Below, piece by piece: positions 8,649 through 17,267 of a DNA stretch of 64,000 bases. The first letter of the stretch is position 1, and the number at the start of each line of letters is the position of its first letter. Below the pieces are notes generated by a model. That model worked only from the letters and a program-made list of their open reading frames with translations. It ran no database searches and was not told the origin of the DNA. The DNA lies in NCBI GenBank assembly GCA_027531255.1, contig JAPZRU010000026.1:1-64000 (forward strand), written 5' to 3'. Both the position numbers and the translations under genes were made by a program. Source of the DNA: Steroidobacteraceae bacterium (GTDB taxonomy: Bacteria > Pseudomonadota > Gammaproteobacteria > Steroidobacterales > Steroidobacteraceae).

Positions 8649-8960
8649 ATGCCCTTCTCGATCCTCGGACGCGACGCGCCGGGCAGCGACGCGCCCCGTC
8701 GCCAGCATCTCGACGCCCATCTCGCGCACGTCGAGCGCGTGATCGACCGGATCCTGGTCGCGGGCCCGCTGCGCGACCCGTCGAGCGGCGCCACCGTCGG
8801 CAGCCTGCTGGTCGTGGACGTGCCGGACGCCGCCGCGGCGCGTGCCTTCATCGAGGCCGATCCGTACTACGCGGCCGGCGTGTGGGACGAGATCGCGATC
8901 GAGGCCTTCTCGCCCGCCGCGGGCACGTGGGTCGGCGGACTGGCGTGGAAGCGGCGCTGA
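8649..8960 (+). CDS. YciI-like small protein
   Basis: The 103-residue protein looks like the YCII-related family: a ferredoxin-like fold with HLDAHLAHVERVID, a central LLVVDVPDAAAARAFIEADPY segment (the family's DPF/DPY-type motif) and a short basic end. YciI proteins have been proposed to be small enzymes using a His-Asp pair; no substrate is known here. The ATG at 8649 has GGAGAC upstream. It is transcribed away from the hapK-like gene across a 73-base region that holds that gene's promoter. Confidence 0.7.
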   Translation: MPFSILGRDAPGSDAPRRQHLDAHLAHVERVIDRILVAGPLRDPSSGATVGSLLVVDVPDAAAARAFIEADPYYAAGVWDEIAIEAFSPAAGTWVGGLAWKRR

Positions 8961-8971
8961 CCCGGCCGCCG

Positions 8972-9010
8972 GAAAAAAAGAAGCGGCAGGCACGTCGCCG
9001 TGCGAGCCGC
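8972..9010 (-). terminator. Rho-independent terminator of the FAD-linked oxidase gene
   Basis: Read on the minus strand, GCGGC-tc-GCACG-gcga-CGTGC-ct-GCCGC forms a 10-bp stem with a small internal mismatch and a four-base loop. It is followed directly by TTCTTTTTTT (8982-8973). It lies about 200 bases past the oxidase stop at 9209. The remaining sequence in 9011-9208 holds no gene that I can support. Confidence 0.8.
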
Positions 9011-9208
9011 TCTTCCATGCGCCCCGCGCGCACTGGCGCTGCGGGACGCTCCCCTCGCACTCCGCTTGGACGTTGTGATTGTGCGCGGAGCCGTTTCCCT
9101 GACCGGCGCCGAACGTAGCACCAAGCCGCGAAGGGCCGCAAGCACCCCCGCGCGGCGGAGCGCCGGCTCGCGCGCGGAACGCTGCGGTGCGCCGCGCCCC
9201 TCGCGCGT

Positions 9209-10801
9209 TCAGCGCCCGAGCCCGAGGCTCCCGGGATTCATGAGCCCCCGCGGATCGACCGCCTGCTTCACCCGCGCGAGCCACGCGCGCGCCGACGGCG
9301 CCAGCCCTTCCTGGTAGCGATAGAACTTGCCGATCTGGAAGCTCACCGCGCCCGACTCCATCAGCACGCGGGCTATCTCCGCGCGAATCTCGGCGACCTT
9401 CGCGCGCGCCGTCGGGTTGGCCGGGTACGCAGGAAGCTTCGCCAGGTAGCCCGCGTCGAGCACGCGCTCGTGGAAGGCCTGGCGCTCGTCCGGCCAGTAG
9501 AACACCGGCTCGACGAGGATGCCGCGGTCGCCCACGGTACAGGACAGGTAGCCGTGATCGATCTGCAGCCGCTCGCAGTCCGCGCGGTGCGCCTCGAACA
9601 CGGCTTCGCAGGCCGCGTACAGCGCCGGCGCCTTCGACAGCGGCACGGTGCCGTGCACGGGCACCCACCGCTCGCCGTTGGGACCCAGCATGCTGGTGAC
9701 CTCGCCGAACGGGTTCGCGCGCATCACCTTCGGAATCGTGTTCTCGACCTCGCGACCGCGCGCGCCGACGATCCGGCGCGCCAGCGCGGCCCGCGCGGCC
9801 GCGTCGTCCGCGTCGCGACCGTCGAAGCTCGCGTGCATCGAGAACTGCACGTCGTCGAGGAAGCTGCGGCCCGCCATCACGATCTTGGCGCCGGCCTTGA
9901 GCGCCGACAGGCCGCTGCCCGCGGCCTTCATCACGTTGCCGAGCGCCTTGGCGTCCGCCGCGAGGCTCGTCCGCTTCATGCGCTGTTTCTGCAGGCCGGG
10001 GTCGAACGCGAAGCACTCCGAGGCGAGGTCCGCGCGCGCGAGGTCGGCCATCACCGCGAACAGCGTGTCGGCGTCGTCGAAGCCGAACGACAGGTGCTCC
10101 GTGGCGGCGGGCACCGGCACGAGCTTCAGCGTGGCGCGCGCCTTCACGCCGAGCGCACCGCAGTCGCCGGCGAAGAGTCCGGTCAGGTCGGGGCCGAACT
10201 GGCGGAAGAACGGCTCGCCGCGGCCGTTCGCGTGCGCGCCGGTCGCGAGCACGCTGCCGTCCGGCAGCACGACGTCGAGGCCGAGCAGGCTCTCGGCGAC
10301 CGGACCGTAGCGACCGGAGCCGAGGAAGATGCTGCCCTGCGACAGCGCGCCGCCGATCGTGGACCGCAGGCCCGACAGCGGCCCCCAGTACGGCGTGCGC
10401 AGTCCGTGCGGCGCGAGCGCATCGTGCAGTTCCTTCCAGGTCGCGCCGCACTCCACGGTCACGTAGCGGTCCTCCGCGTCGATCGCGACGACGCGGTTCA
10501 GCGCCGCGAGATCCAGCGTGATCGACTCGGAGCGCACGGGCAGGTAGCCGTCGGTGTACGACATCCCGCCGCCGCGCGGCAGCACCGCGAGCCCGGCGGC
10601 GGTGGCGATCCGGACCGCCTGCGCGAGCGCCTCGACCGACGCGGGGCGCGCCACCGCAAGCGGCGGCGGCCCGGCACCGTAGACGTCCTGCGCATAGAAC
10701 TGCCGGTCCGCGTCGTCCAGCAGCACCGAGTCCGCGCCGAGCGCGGCGATCAGGTCGGCGACGGCGGGATGGAGACGCGGCGCGGCGGGGCTCGTGGCCA
10801 T
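9209..10801 (-). CDS. FAD-linked oxidase (PCMH/VAO type)
   Basis: The 530-residue protein is a flavoprotein of the vanillyl-alcohol-oxidase/PCMH fold. The FAD-binding half contains AVLPRGGGMSYTDGYLPV, LRSTIGGALSQGS and LDVVLPDGSVLATG; the C-terminal cap ends in the typical VDPRGLMNPGSLGLG. Family members oxidise hydroxy-acids, phenols or alditols, and the substrate here cannot be read. The ATG at 10801 has GGAG upstream, and the frame remains open beyond it without support. No electron-acceptor gene is adjacent, although etfBA lies 2 kb away. A relic resembling the end of a similar gene lies at 12622-12696. Confidence 0.85.
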   Translation of the reverse strand: MATSPAAPRLHPAVADLIAALGADSVLLDDADRQFYAQDVYGAGPPPLAVARPASVEALAQAVRIATAAGLAVLPRGGGMSYTDGYLPVRSESITLDLAALNRVVAIDAEDRYVTVECGATWKELHDALAPHGLRTPYWGPLSGLRSTIGGALSQGSIFLGSGRYGPVAESLLGLDVVLPDGSVLATGAHANGRGEPFFRQFGPDLTGLFAGDCGALGVKARATLKLVPVPAATEHLSFGFDDADTLFAVMADLARADLASECFAFDPGLQKQRMKRTSLAADAKALGNVMKAAGSGLSALKAGAKIVMAGRSFLDDVQFSMHASFDGRDADDAAARAALARRIVGARGREVENTIPKVMRANPFGEVTSMLGPNGERWVPVHGTVPLSKAPALYAACEAVFEAHRADCERLQIDHGYLSCTVGDRGILVEPVFYWPDERQAFHERVLDAGYLAKLPAYPANPTARAKVAEIRAEIARVLMESGAVSFQIGKFYRYQEGLAPSARAWLARVKQAVDPRGLMNPGSLGLGR

Positions 10802-10965
10802 GGGGTTCTCCGGGTCGTGGCGGCGTCGCGCAGTGTTCACCCGCCTCCGCCGGCCCGCAAGCGGAGGACGCTCGTCGTCCCGTCCTGCGGGCGTTGCGCC
10901 GCCTGCTGAGCTCGACCGGCGTCTCGCCCCGGCCGCGCCCCGCGGCCATCCGCACCGGAGTACCC

Positions 10966-11262
10966 ATGACGACCGTCCGCGGCCGCCGTGCCGTCCTGGT
11001 CCTGCTGTTCGCCACCGTCGCCGGCTGCGCCGCCGGTTCGGCCCTCTACGCACCGCGCGACGTGGTCGCCGTGGCCCGCGCCGAACTCGAACTGCAGGAC
11101 CCGACCGACCGCCGGGTGCCCCTGCGGGTGACGTGCCCCGAGACCGGCACCCGCCTGCCGATGGTGCTGTTCTCGCACGGCGCCTGCAGCTCGAAGGACG
11201 ACCACGACGCGATCCTCGACGCCTGGACGCCTGGGCGGCGGCGGCGACGGCGTCGCCGCTAG
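10966..11262 (+). pseudogene. Truncated, frameshifted alpha/beta-hydrolase lipoprotein remnant
   Basis: Translation from the ATG at 10966 gives a lipoprotein-like signal (VLLFATVAGC) and then RVPLRVTCPETGTRLPMVLF and SHGACSSKDDHDAILDAW, the N-terminal part of dienelactone-hydrolase-like alpha/beta hydrolases including the oxyanion SHG motif. It then turns into a run of arginines and stops after 98 residues, before any nucleophile or histidine. At the break the bases GACGCCTG occur twice in tandem (about 11219-11234); removing one copy restores DAWAAAATA. The 3' end meets the opposing monooxygenase gene. It is most likely a dead gene from a duplication plus deletion. Confidence 0.65.
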
Positions 11263-12467
11263 TGGATCGCGTCGGCGTCGCGCAGGCTCTGGAGCATCGA
11301 GGTGCGCACGAGGAACTCCCGCGCGCGCGCCGGATCCGCCGCCGTCGCCATGAACTCCGCCTGCCGCTTGCGCTGCAGGTCCGGGTCCTTCTCCTCCATC
11401 AGCTTCTTGTTGCGGATCGTGTGCTCCTGCACGAAGCGCACGCAGATCGTCCGCCGCTGGCGCTCGTACAGGTCGAGCAGCGACTCGTCGGCCGCGCCGG
11501 TCAGCACGTCGTGGAGCTTCGGCACGAGGTTGAACACGTCGTGGAGGCCGCCGTTCATGCCCATGCCGCCGAGCGGGTTGTTGATGTGCGCGGCATCGCC
11601 GGCGAGCAGCACGCGACCCACGCGCCACTTCGCGGCGACCCGCTGGTGCACCCGGTAGAGCGTGCGGTGGCCGATCTCGTAGTCGCCCGGCTTGTCCACC
11701 AGGTGATGCAGGCGCTCCTGGATGAACGCGTCGGACAGCAGGTCTGCGTCGCGTGCGGCGGGATCGGTGGGCACCAGCACGCGCCACAGCGTCGGCGTGC
11801 GCAGCAGCACGCACCATTCCTCTGGGTCGGAAACGTAGTTCACGTAGGAAAGCCGCGGGATGGCGGTCGCGAAGTCGAAGGGCGTGCTGACGACCAGGAA
11901 GCGCTCGGGGTACGTGAAGCCCTCGAAGTCGACCGCCAGCGTCTTGCGCACGCGGCTGTTCGCGCCGTCGGTGCCGACACAGAAACTGCCGCGGAACGAC
12001 TTGAAGCCCTCGGTCGGCGTCTCGGCGTGCACGGTGACGCCGTCCTCGTCCTGCGTCACCTGTTCGACGCGGTGGTCGAAACGCACCTCGACGTTCGGCT
12101 CCTGCTTCAGCATCTCCACGATGGCCTGCGTCATCTTGAACTGCTCGCACTGGAGCCGGTACGGATGACGCGTGAGATCGCCGAGCGCCGCGAGGTCGAA
12201 GATGGCGGCCTCGCCGGTGCGACGGTCGCGGTACTGGTAGTGACGCGCGACGAGCCCCTGCGGGATCAGTTTCTCGGTGACGCCGAGTGAGTCGAGCATG
12301 TCGAGCGTCGGCGGGTGGAAAGTGCTGGCCCGGAGGTCGACGGGCAGCCGAGCTTCGCCCTCGAGCAGCACGACGGGAATGCCGCGCCGCGCGAGCCAGA
12401 GCGCGGCCGTGCAGCCCGCCGGTCCGGCACCGGCGACGATGACCGGCGCGTTCGTCGCATTCGTCAT
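11259..12467 (-). CDS. FAD-dependent aromatic-ring monooxygenase
   Basis: The 402-residue protein is a class A flavin monooxygenase of the PHBH/UbiH superfamily. It has the dinucleotide-binding GAGPAGCTAALWLARRG at residues 13-29, a DG-type motif (GTDGANSRVRK) and the GD motif (VLLAGDAAHINNPLGGMGMN). Such enzymes hydroxylate aromatic substrates using NAD(P)H and oxygen. The ATG at 12467 has AGGAGA upstream. It is clearly related to the monooxygenase at 23101 (shared LRAST-HPPTLD and the PLGGMGMNGGLHD-type end), so the window holds two paralogs. Its stop codon shares the palindrome CTAG with the stop of the opposing pseudogene. Confidence 0.88.
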   Translation of the reverse strand: MTNATNAPVIVAGAGPAGCTAALWLARRGIPVVLLEGEARLPVDLRASTFHPPTLDMLDSLGVTEKLIPQGLVARHYQYRDRRTGEAAIFDLAALGDLTRHPYRLQCEQFKMTQAIVEMLKQEPNVEVRFDHRVEQVTQDEDGVTVHAETPTEGFKSFRGSFCVGTDGANSRVRKTLAVDFEGFTYPERFLVVSTPFDFATAIPRLSYVNYVSDPEEWCVLLRTPTLWRVLVPTDPAARDADLLSDAFIQERLHHLVDKPGDYEIGHRTLYRVHQRVAAKWRVGRVLLAGDAAHINNPLGGMGMNGGLHDVFNLVPKLHDVLTGAADESLLDLYERQRRTICVRFVQEHTIRNKKLMEEKDPDLQRKRQAEFMATAADPARAREFLVRTSMLQSLRDADAIH

Positions 12468-12530
12468 GGTGTCTCCTGGGGACGCGGCGATCATCCCAGC
12501 GCGTCGAGGACGCGCCCAAGCCGCGCCCCG

Positions 12531-12555
12531 GCGATGTCCGCCTGTTGGACATCGC
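12531..12555. repeat. Perfect 9-bp inverted repeat upstream of the monooxygenase gene
   Basis: GCGATGTCC and GGACATCGC flank a seven-base spacer, 64 bases upstream of the monooxygenase ATG at 12467. Its position fits an operator for the minus-strand gene. A hairpin within the decayed oxidase remnant is the alternative. No regulator gene is adjacent. Confidence 0.45.
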
Positions 12556-12621
12556 GGATTCCTGCACTGGACGCCGCCCGCCGCCCGTTCGCACGCCGCG
12601 CGCGACCGGGGCGCACCGACG

Positions 12622-12696
12622 GTGCGCCTCGTGGGCGATCTGAAGCGCGCCCTGGATCCGCGCAACCGACTGAATCCAGGGGCATTGGGACTCCAG
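12622..12696 (+). pseudogene. Relic of the C-terminus of an FAD-linked oxidase
   Basis: On the plus strand the frame reads VRLVGDLKRALDPRNRLNPG followed by ALGLQ, closely resembling the end of FAD-linked oxidases; the intact gene at 9209-10801 ends VDPRGLMNPGSLGLG. No start codon, ribosome site or upstream oxidase sequence accompanies it, so it appears to be a leftover piece of a deleted gene. The 12468-12876 gap otherwise holds the inverted repeat at 12531 and the etf promoter at 12749. Confidence 0.55.
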
Positions 12697-12748
12697 GACT
12701 CGACCGCCGCCAGGGCCCGCGCGAGCCCTTCGCGCAGCCTGCCGCGGT

Positions 12749-12777
12749 TTGACACCGGCCCCCCTTTTGCATAGCTT
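12749..12777 (+). promoter_or_regulatory. Sigma-70-type promoter of etfBA
   Basis: A perfect TTGACA (12749-12754) is separated by exactly 17 bases from TAGCTT (12772-12777), about 100 bases before the etfB start. The transcript would begin near 12784 and probably covers etfB, etfA and the following genes in the same direction. Confidence 0.6.
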
Positions 12778-12876
12778 GCCGCGTCGCAAAAAAGCGAAAG
12801 GTCACGGGCCCCGCCCGGCGGTGCGACGCACGTTGCGCCCCGCCCGCGCCGGGCCGGGCCGACGGAGCACAGCCGA

Positions 12877-13625
12877 ATGCGCAGGATCATGGTTTGCGTG
12901 AAGCGGGTGGTGGACTACAACGTCCGCATCCGCGTGAAACCCGACGGCACGGGCGTCGTCCTCGACGGCGTCAAGATGAGCGTCAACCCGTTCGACGAGA
13001 TCGCGCTCGAGGAGGCCCTGCGCATCAAGGAGCGCGGCGAAGCGGACGAGGTCGTGGCGGTGTCGATCGGCCCGGACGACGCGCAGCAGCAGCTGCGCAC
13101 CGCGCTCGCGATGGGCGCGGACCGCGCGATCCTCGTGAAGACCACCGACGTCGTCGAGCCGCTGGCCGCGGCGCAGGTGTTCCTCACGCTGGTGCAGAAG
13201 GAACAGCCGCAGCTCGTGATCCTCGGCAAGCAGGCGATCGACGACGACGCCGCGCAGACCGGCCAGATGCTCGCCGCGCTGTGGGACCGCCCGCAGGCCA
13301 CGTTCGCCTCGAAGGTCGAACTCGCGGGCGCGGCCGCGCTCGTCACGCGCGAAGTCGACGCCGGCCTCGAGACGATCGAGGTGGACCTCCCCGCCGTGGT
13401 CACCACCGACCTCCGCCTCAACGAGCCGCGCTACGTGAAGCTGCCGGACATCATGAAGGCGAAGAAGAAGCCCCTCGACGTCGTGGAGCTGGCCAGCACC
13501 GGCGTGTCCGCCGGCGAGACGCTCAAGTCCGTACTCGTCGAGCCGCCGAAGCCCCGCTCCAAGGGCGTCATGGTCAAGGACGTCGCCGGACTGGTCGACG
13601 CGCTGAAGAAGAAGGGTCTCCTCTG

Positions 13626-13626
<1 letters not shown>
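12877..13626 (+). CDS. etfB: Electron transfer flavoprotein beta subunit
   Basis: The 249-residue protein has the EtfB N-terminus (CVKRVVDYNVRIRV), the conserved SVNPFDEIALEEALR stretch, the AMP-binding region (LVILGKQAIDDDAAQTGQML) and the signature VTTDLRLNEPRYVKLP in its C-terminal half. With EtfA it forms a soluble heterodimer that takes electrons from acyl-CoA and related dehydrogenases and passes them to ETF:quinone oxidoreductase. The ATG at 12877 gives the usual length; a later ATG at 12889 is possible. The stop overlaps the etfA start as TGATG. Confidence 0.97.
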
Positions 13627-14567
<941 letters not shown>

Positions 14568-14572
14568 CGCGC

Positions 14573-15037
14573 ATGGACGAGCCCCGCGCGTCGCTCGACG
14601 CCCTGCTCGCGGACTACTACGCGAGGTTCGGCGCGTTCGACGTCGCGGGAATGAAGGCGCACTGGGACACCGACGACCCGGAGCCCGTCTATCTCGCGGA
14701 GGAGATCGGCGGGTTCCTGCACGACTGGCCGTCGATCGAGAAGTACTGGGACGACACTCGGCGCGGGCTCTCGCGCCTCGCGGCGCGTCACTGGGACCTG
14801 CGGGCCCGACGCCTCGGCGACGATCTCGCGATCGGCACGTGGCGTATGCACTGGGACTGCCACGTCGTCGGCCAGCCGAAGCCGGTCGGGGGCGAGGTGC
14901 GCGTGACCGCCACGTTCCGGCACCTGGAGTCGGGCTGGAAGCTGATCCACTACGTCGAGGCCCCGTTGGCACCCATCGTGTACGTGCGGGCACTGTACGA
15001 GCAGCAGGTGACCGCGGGCTTCGCGACGAGCTCCTGA
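14573..15037 (+). CDS. NTF2-like (SnoaL/DUF4440-type) protein
   Basis: The 154-residue protein has the shape of small NTF2-like-fold proteins: an N-terminal helix (SLDALLADYYARFGAFDVAG), MKAHWDTDDPEPVYLAEE, and later strands such as GTWRMHWDCHV and ATFRHLESGWKLIHYVEAP. Members serve as hydrolases, isomerases or ligand-binding proteins, so the fold alone does not give a function. It starts five bases after etfA and probably shares its transcript. Confidence 0.75.
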   Translation: MDEPRASLDALLADYYARFGAFDVAGMKAHWDTDDPEPVYLAEEIGGFLHDWPSIEKYWDDTRRGLSRLAARHWDLRARRLGDDLAIGTWRMHWDCHVVGQPKPVGGEVRVTATFRHLESGWKLIHYVEAPLAPIVYVRALYEQQVTAGFATSS

Positions 15038-15096
15038 AGATTCTCGAAGAACGTCGCAACTTACTTCTCTAGAACCGCTTTTCCGGCGTACCTCAA

Positions 15097-16812
15097 GTGG
15101 TTTCGAGCTCCGACACCGACCCGTCCACGCTGCCGCGCCGCGGCTACGTCAATCTCGCGCACGGCCAACTGCACTACCGAGTCGCCGGCTCCGGGCCACC
15201 GGTCGTCCTGCTGCACGATTCGCCGCGCAGTTCCGCGATGCACGTCGGCCTGATGCAGTCGCTGGCGGACGAGTTCACCACGATCGCGCTGGATACGCCG
15301 GGCTACGGCAACTCGTCGCCCCTGCCGTCGGAGCCGCAGCCCGAGATCGCCGATTTCGCCCGGGTGCTGGGCGAAGCCCTGGACGCACTCGGCCTGCCCC
15401 GCTGCCCGGTCTACGGCTTCCATACGAGCTCCAAGATCACGCTCCAGCTCGCGGTCGAGCGGCCGGATCGCGTCGCGAGCGCCATCCTGGAAGGGCTCAG
15501 CCTGCCACCCGGGCCGCCCGATCCGGCATTCGTCGCGCGCTACATGCTGCCGTTCGAGCCCACCGCCGACGGCGGCTACCTCGTCGCGCAGTGGACCAAG
15601 GTCCGCGACCTGCATCGCTTCTTCCCGTGGTTCCGCCACGAGACCGCCGCACGGTTGCCGCTCGACCAGCCCGACGATCGCGCGCTGCATCGCTACGGCC
15701 TCGACGTGTTCCTGGCCGGCCCGCACTGGTCGAGCGCGTACTCGGCTGCGATGCGTTACGCGGCGCTGCCGGCCGTCGCGCGGCTGGCGACCCCGACGGT
15801 GTTCATGGCGCGCGCGGACGACGTGCTGTTTCCGTACCTCGAAGCGCTGCCGCAGCCGCTGCCGGCGGGTTGCCGCATCGAACGGCTGCCGGCCGACGTG
15901 GACGCCTGGCGCGGGCGGCTGCGCACGCTGTTTCGCGAGTTCGCCACCGACGCGGCCGCGGCGCTCGCGCTGCCCGACCCGCTTGCGGGCGCGAGCGACG
16001 AGCCCCGCTACGGCTACGTCGAGCGCGCCGCGGGGCAGGTTCGCGTGCGTCGCTACGGTCGCGGGCCCGGCCGCCCCGCGCTGCTGCTCCACGAGACGCC
16101 GGGCGGCGCCTCCGCGGTGGCCGCGCTCGCGACCGCGCTGGCCACGGACCGGACCGTGTACGTGCCGGACCTGCCGGGCACCGGCGAATCCGATCCGCTC
16201 GCCGCGCCGGACGTGGACGCCTACGTGGACGTGCTTCGCGACGTCGCGGACACGCTGGGCCTGGCACAGTTCGACCTCGTCGCCGAATTCACCTCGGTGC
16301 CGCTCGCGATCGAGCTGGCACGCCAGTGGCCCGACCGCGTCGCGCACGTCGTGCTCGACGGAGCTTGGCTGCTGACGGCCGCGGAACGGCGCGAACTGTG
16401 GCGCCAGTACTGCCCGAGGCTCGCACCGCGCGCCGACGGCGCCCACCTCGTCGCGCTCTGGCAGCGCCTGCGCGACCAGGAGCTGTCGTGGCCGTGGTAC
16501 GACGGACGGCGCGCAGCGATCCGCACGCGCGAGCCGCAGTTCGATGCGTGGCACCTGCACGGCCAACTGCTCGACGCGATGCGCCAGCTCGAGCACTATG
16601 GCGACGCCGCGATCGCGGCCTTCGACTATCCCGTCAAGGAACGTCTCGAGGAAGTGCACGTACCCGTGCTGCTGCTGCGCGCGGACGGCGACCCCCGCTA
16701 CCAGTGGACCGATAAGGTGGCGCGCAAGCTCGACGCCGCGCGAGTGCTGCCGCGCCCGGCCGATGCGGTCGCCCGGGCGCAGGCGTGCCGCACGTTCCTC
16801 GACGCCGATTGA
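15097..16812 (+). CDS. Fused tandem alpha/beta hydrolase-fold protein lacking canonical nucleophiles
   Basis: One 571-residue polypeptide carries two alpha/beta hydrolase domains: residues ~15-275 and ~303-571. Each has its own oxyanion segment (VVLLHDSPRSS near 36-46; LLLHETPGGAS near 329-339) and a D-x-PG-x-G strand end (LDTPGYGNSS; PDLPGTGESD). At the nucleophile elbow, where G-x-S-x-G is expected, domain 1 reads GFHTS (107-111, His in the Ser position) and domain 2 reads AEFTS (396-400, Phe in that position). Either catalysis is unusual or the protein has another role. The start is GTG with weak ribosome-site support. The nearest family seems to be epoxide-hydrolase-like proteins with a G-x-H-T-G elbow. 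Confidence 0.8.
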   Translation: MVSSSDTDPSTLPRRGYVNLAHGQLHYRVAGSGPPVVLLHDSPRSSAMHVGLMQSLADEFTTIALDTPGYGNSSPLPSEPQPEIADFARVLGEALDALGLPRCPVYGFHTSSKITLQLAVERPDRVASAILEGLSLPPGPPDPAFVARYMLPFEPTADGGYLVAQWTKVRDLHRFFPWFRHETAARLPLDQPDDRALHRYGLDVFLAGPHWSSAYSAAMRYAALPAVARLATPTVFMARADDVLFPYLEALPQPLPAGCRIERLPADVDAWRGRLRTLFREFATDAAAALALPDPLAGASDEPRYGYVERAAGQVRVRRYGRGPGRPALLLHETPGGASAVAALATALATDRTVYVPDLPGTGESDPLAAPDVDAYVDVLRDVADTLGLAQFDLVAEFTSVPLAIELARQWPDRVAHVVLDGAWLLTAAERRELWRQYCPRLAPRADGAHLVALWQRLRDQELSWPWYDGRRAAIRTREPQFDAWHLHGQLLDAMRQLEHYGDAAIAAFDYPVKERLEEVHVPVLLLRADGDPRYQWTDKVARKLDAARVLPRPADAVARAQACRTFLDAD

Positions 16813-16825
16813 GGCGCGCGGCGCG

Positions 16826-17221
16826 CTAAGCGCTCCAGGCCCGCGCCAAGAGCAGCACCGCGAGCGTCAGCATCGCGAGCCACGTCAGCAGGGTGCCGAA
16901 GAAGCGGCCGGGCGAGCGCCCGGGACTGCGGCTCAGGCCGAACGCGTGCGCCACGCGTGCCGCGACGAACGCCGCGCCCAGCGAGTGCAGCACGGGCGCC
17001 GGCGCCGCCCCACCCAGTTCCGCCGCCAGCAGCAGCAGCAGCGCGAGCGGCGCATACTCGACGAGGTTGCCGTGCGCGCGGATCGCCTGCTGCAGTTCAG
17101 GTACGCCGCCGTCGCCCAGCCCGACGCGGTGCCGCATCCGCAGCTTCGCGATTCGCCAGCCGAGCACGATCAGCAGGAAGGTCGTCAGGGCCGCGTAGAG
17201 ACCGGTGATCGCGCCGTTCAT
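16826..17221 (-). CDS. MAPEG family membrane protein
   Basis: The 131-residue protein has about four transmembrane helices and the MAPEG signature around IRAHGNLVEYAPLALLLL, with the RHRVGLGDGG loop before it. The family includes membrane-bound glutathione-dependent transferases and isomerases; bacterial members are mostly uncharacterised. The ATG at 17221 gives the normal length. It converges with the tandem hydrolase gene, 13 bases away, and lies downstream of the MDR oxidoreductase gene on the same strand. Confidence 0.85.
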   Translation of the reverse strand: MNGAITGLYAALTTFLLIVLGWRIAKLRMRHRVGLGDGGVPELQQAIRAHGNLVEYAPLALLLLLAAELGGAAPAPVLHSLGAAFVAARVAHAFGLSRSPGRSPGRFFGTLLTWLAMLTLAVLLLARAWSA

Positions 17222-17267
17222 GCCGGCCTGCCTCCGCGTTCTGCTGCGACCGGGTTCGTGCGCGGGC

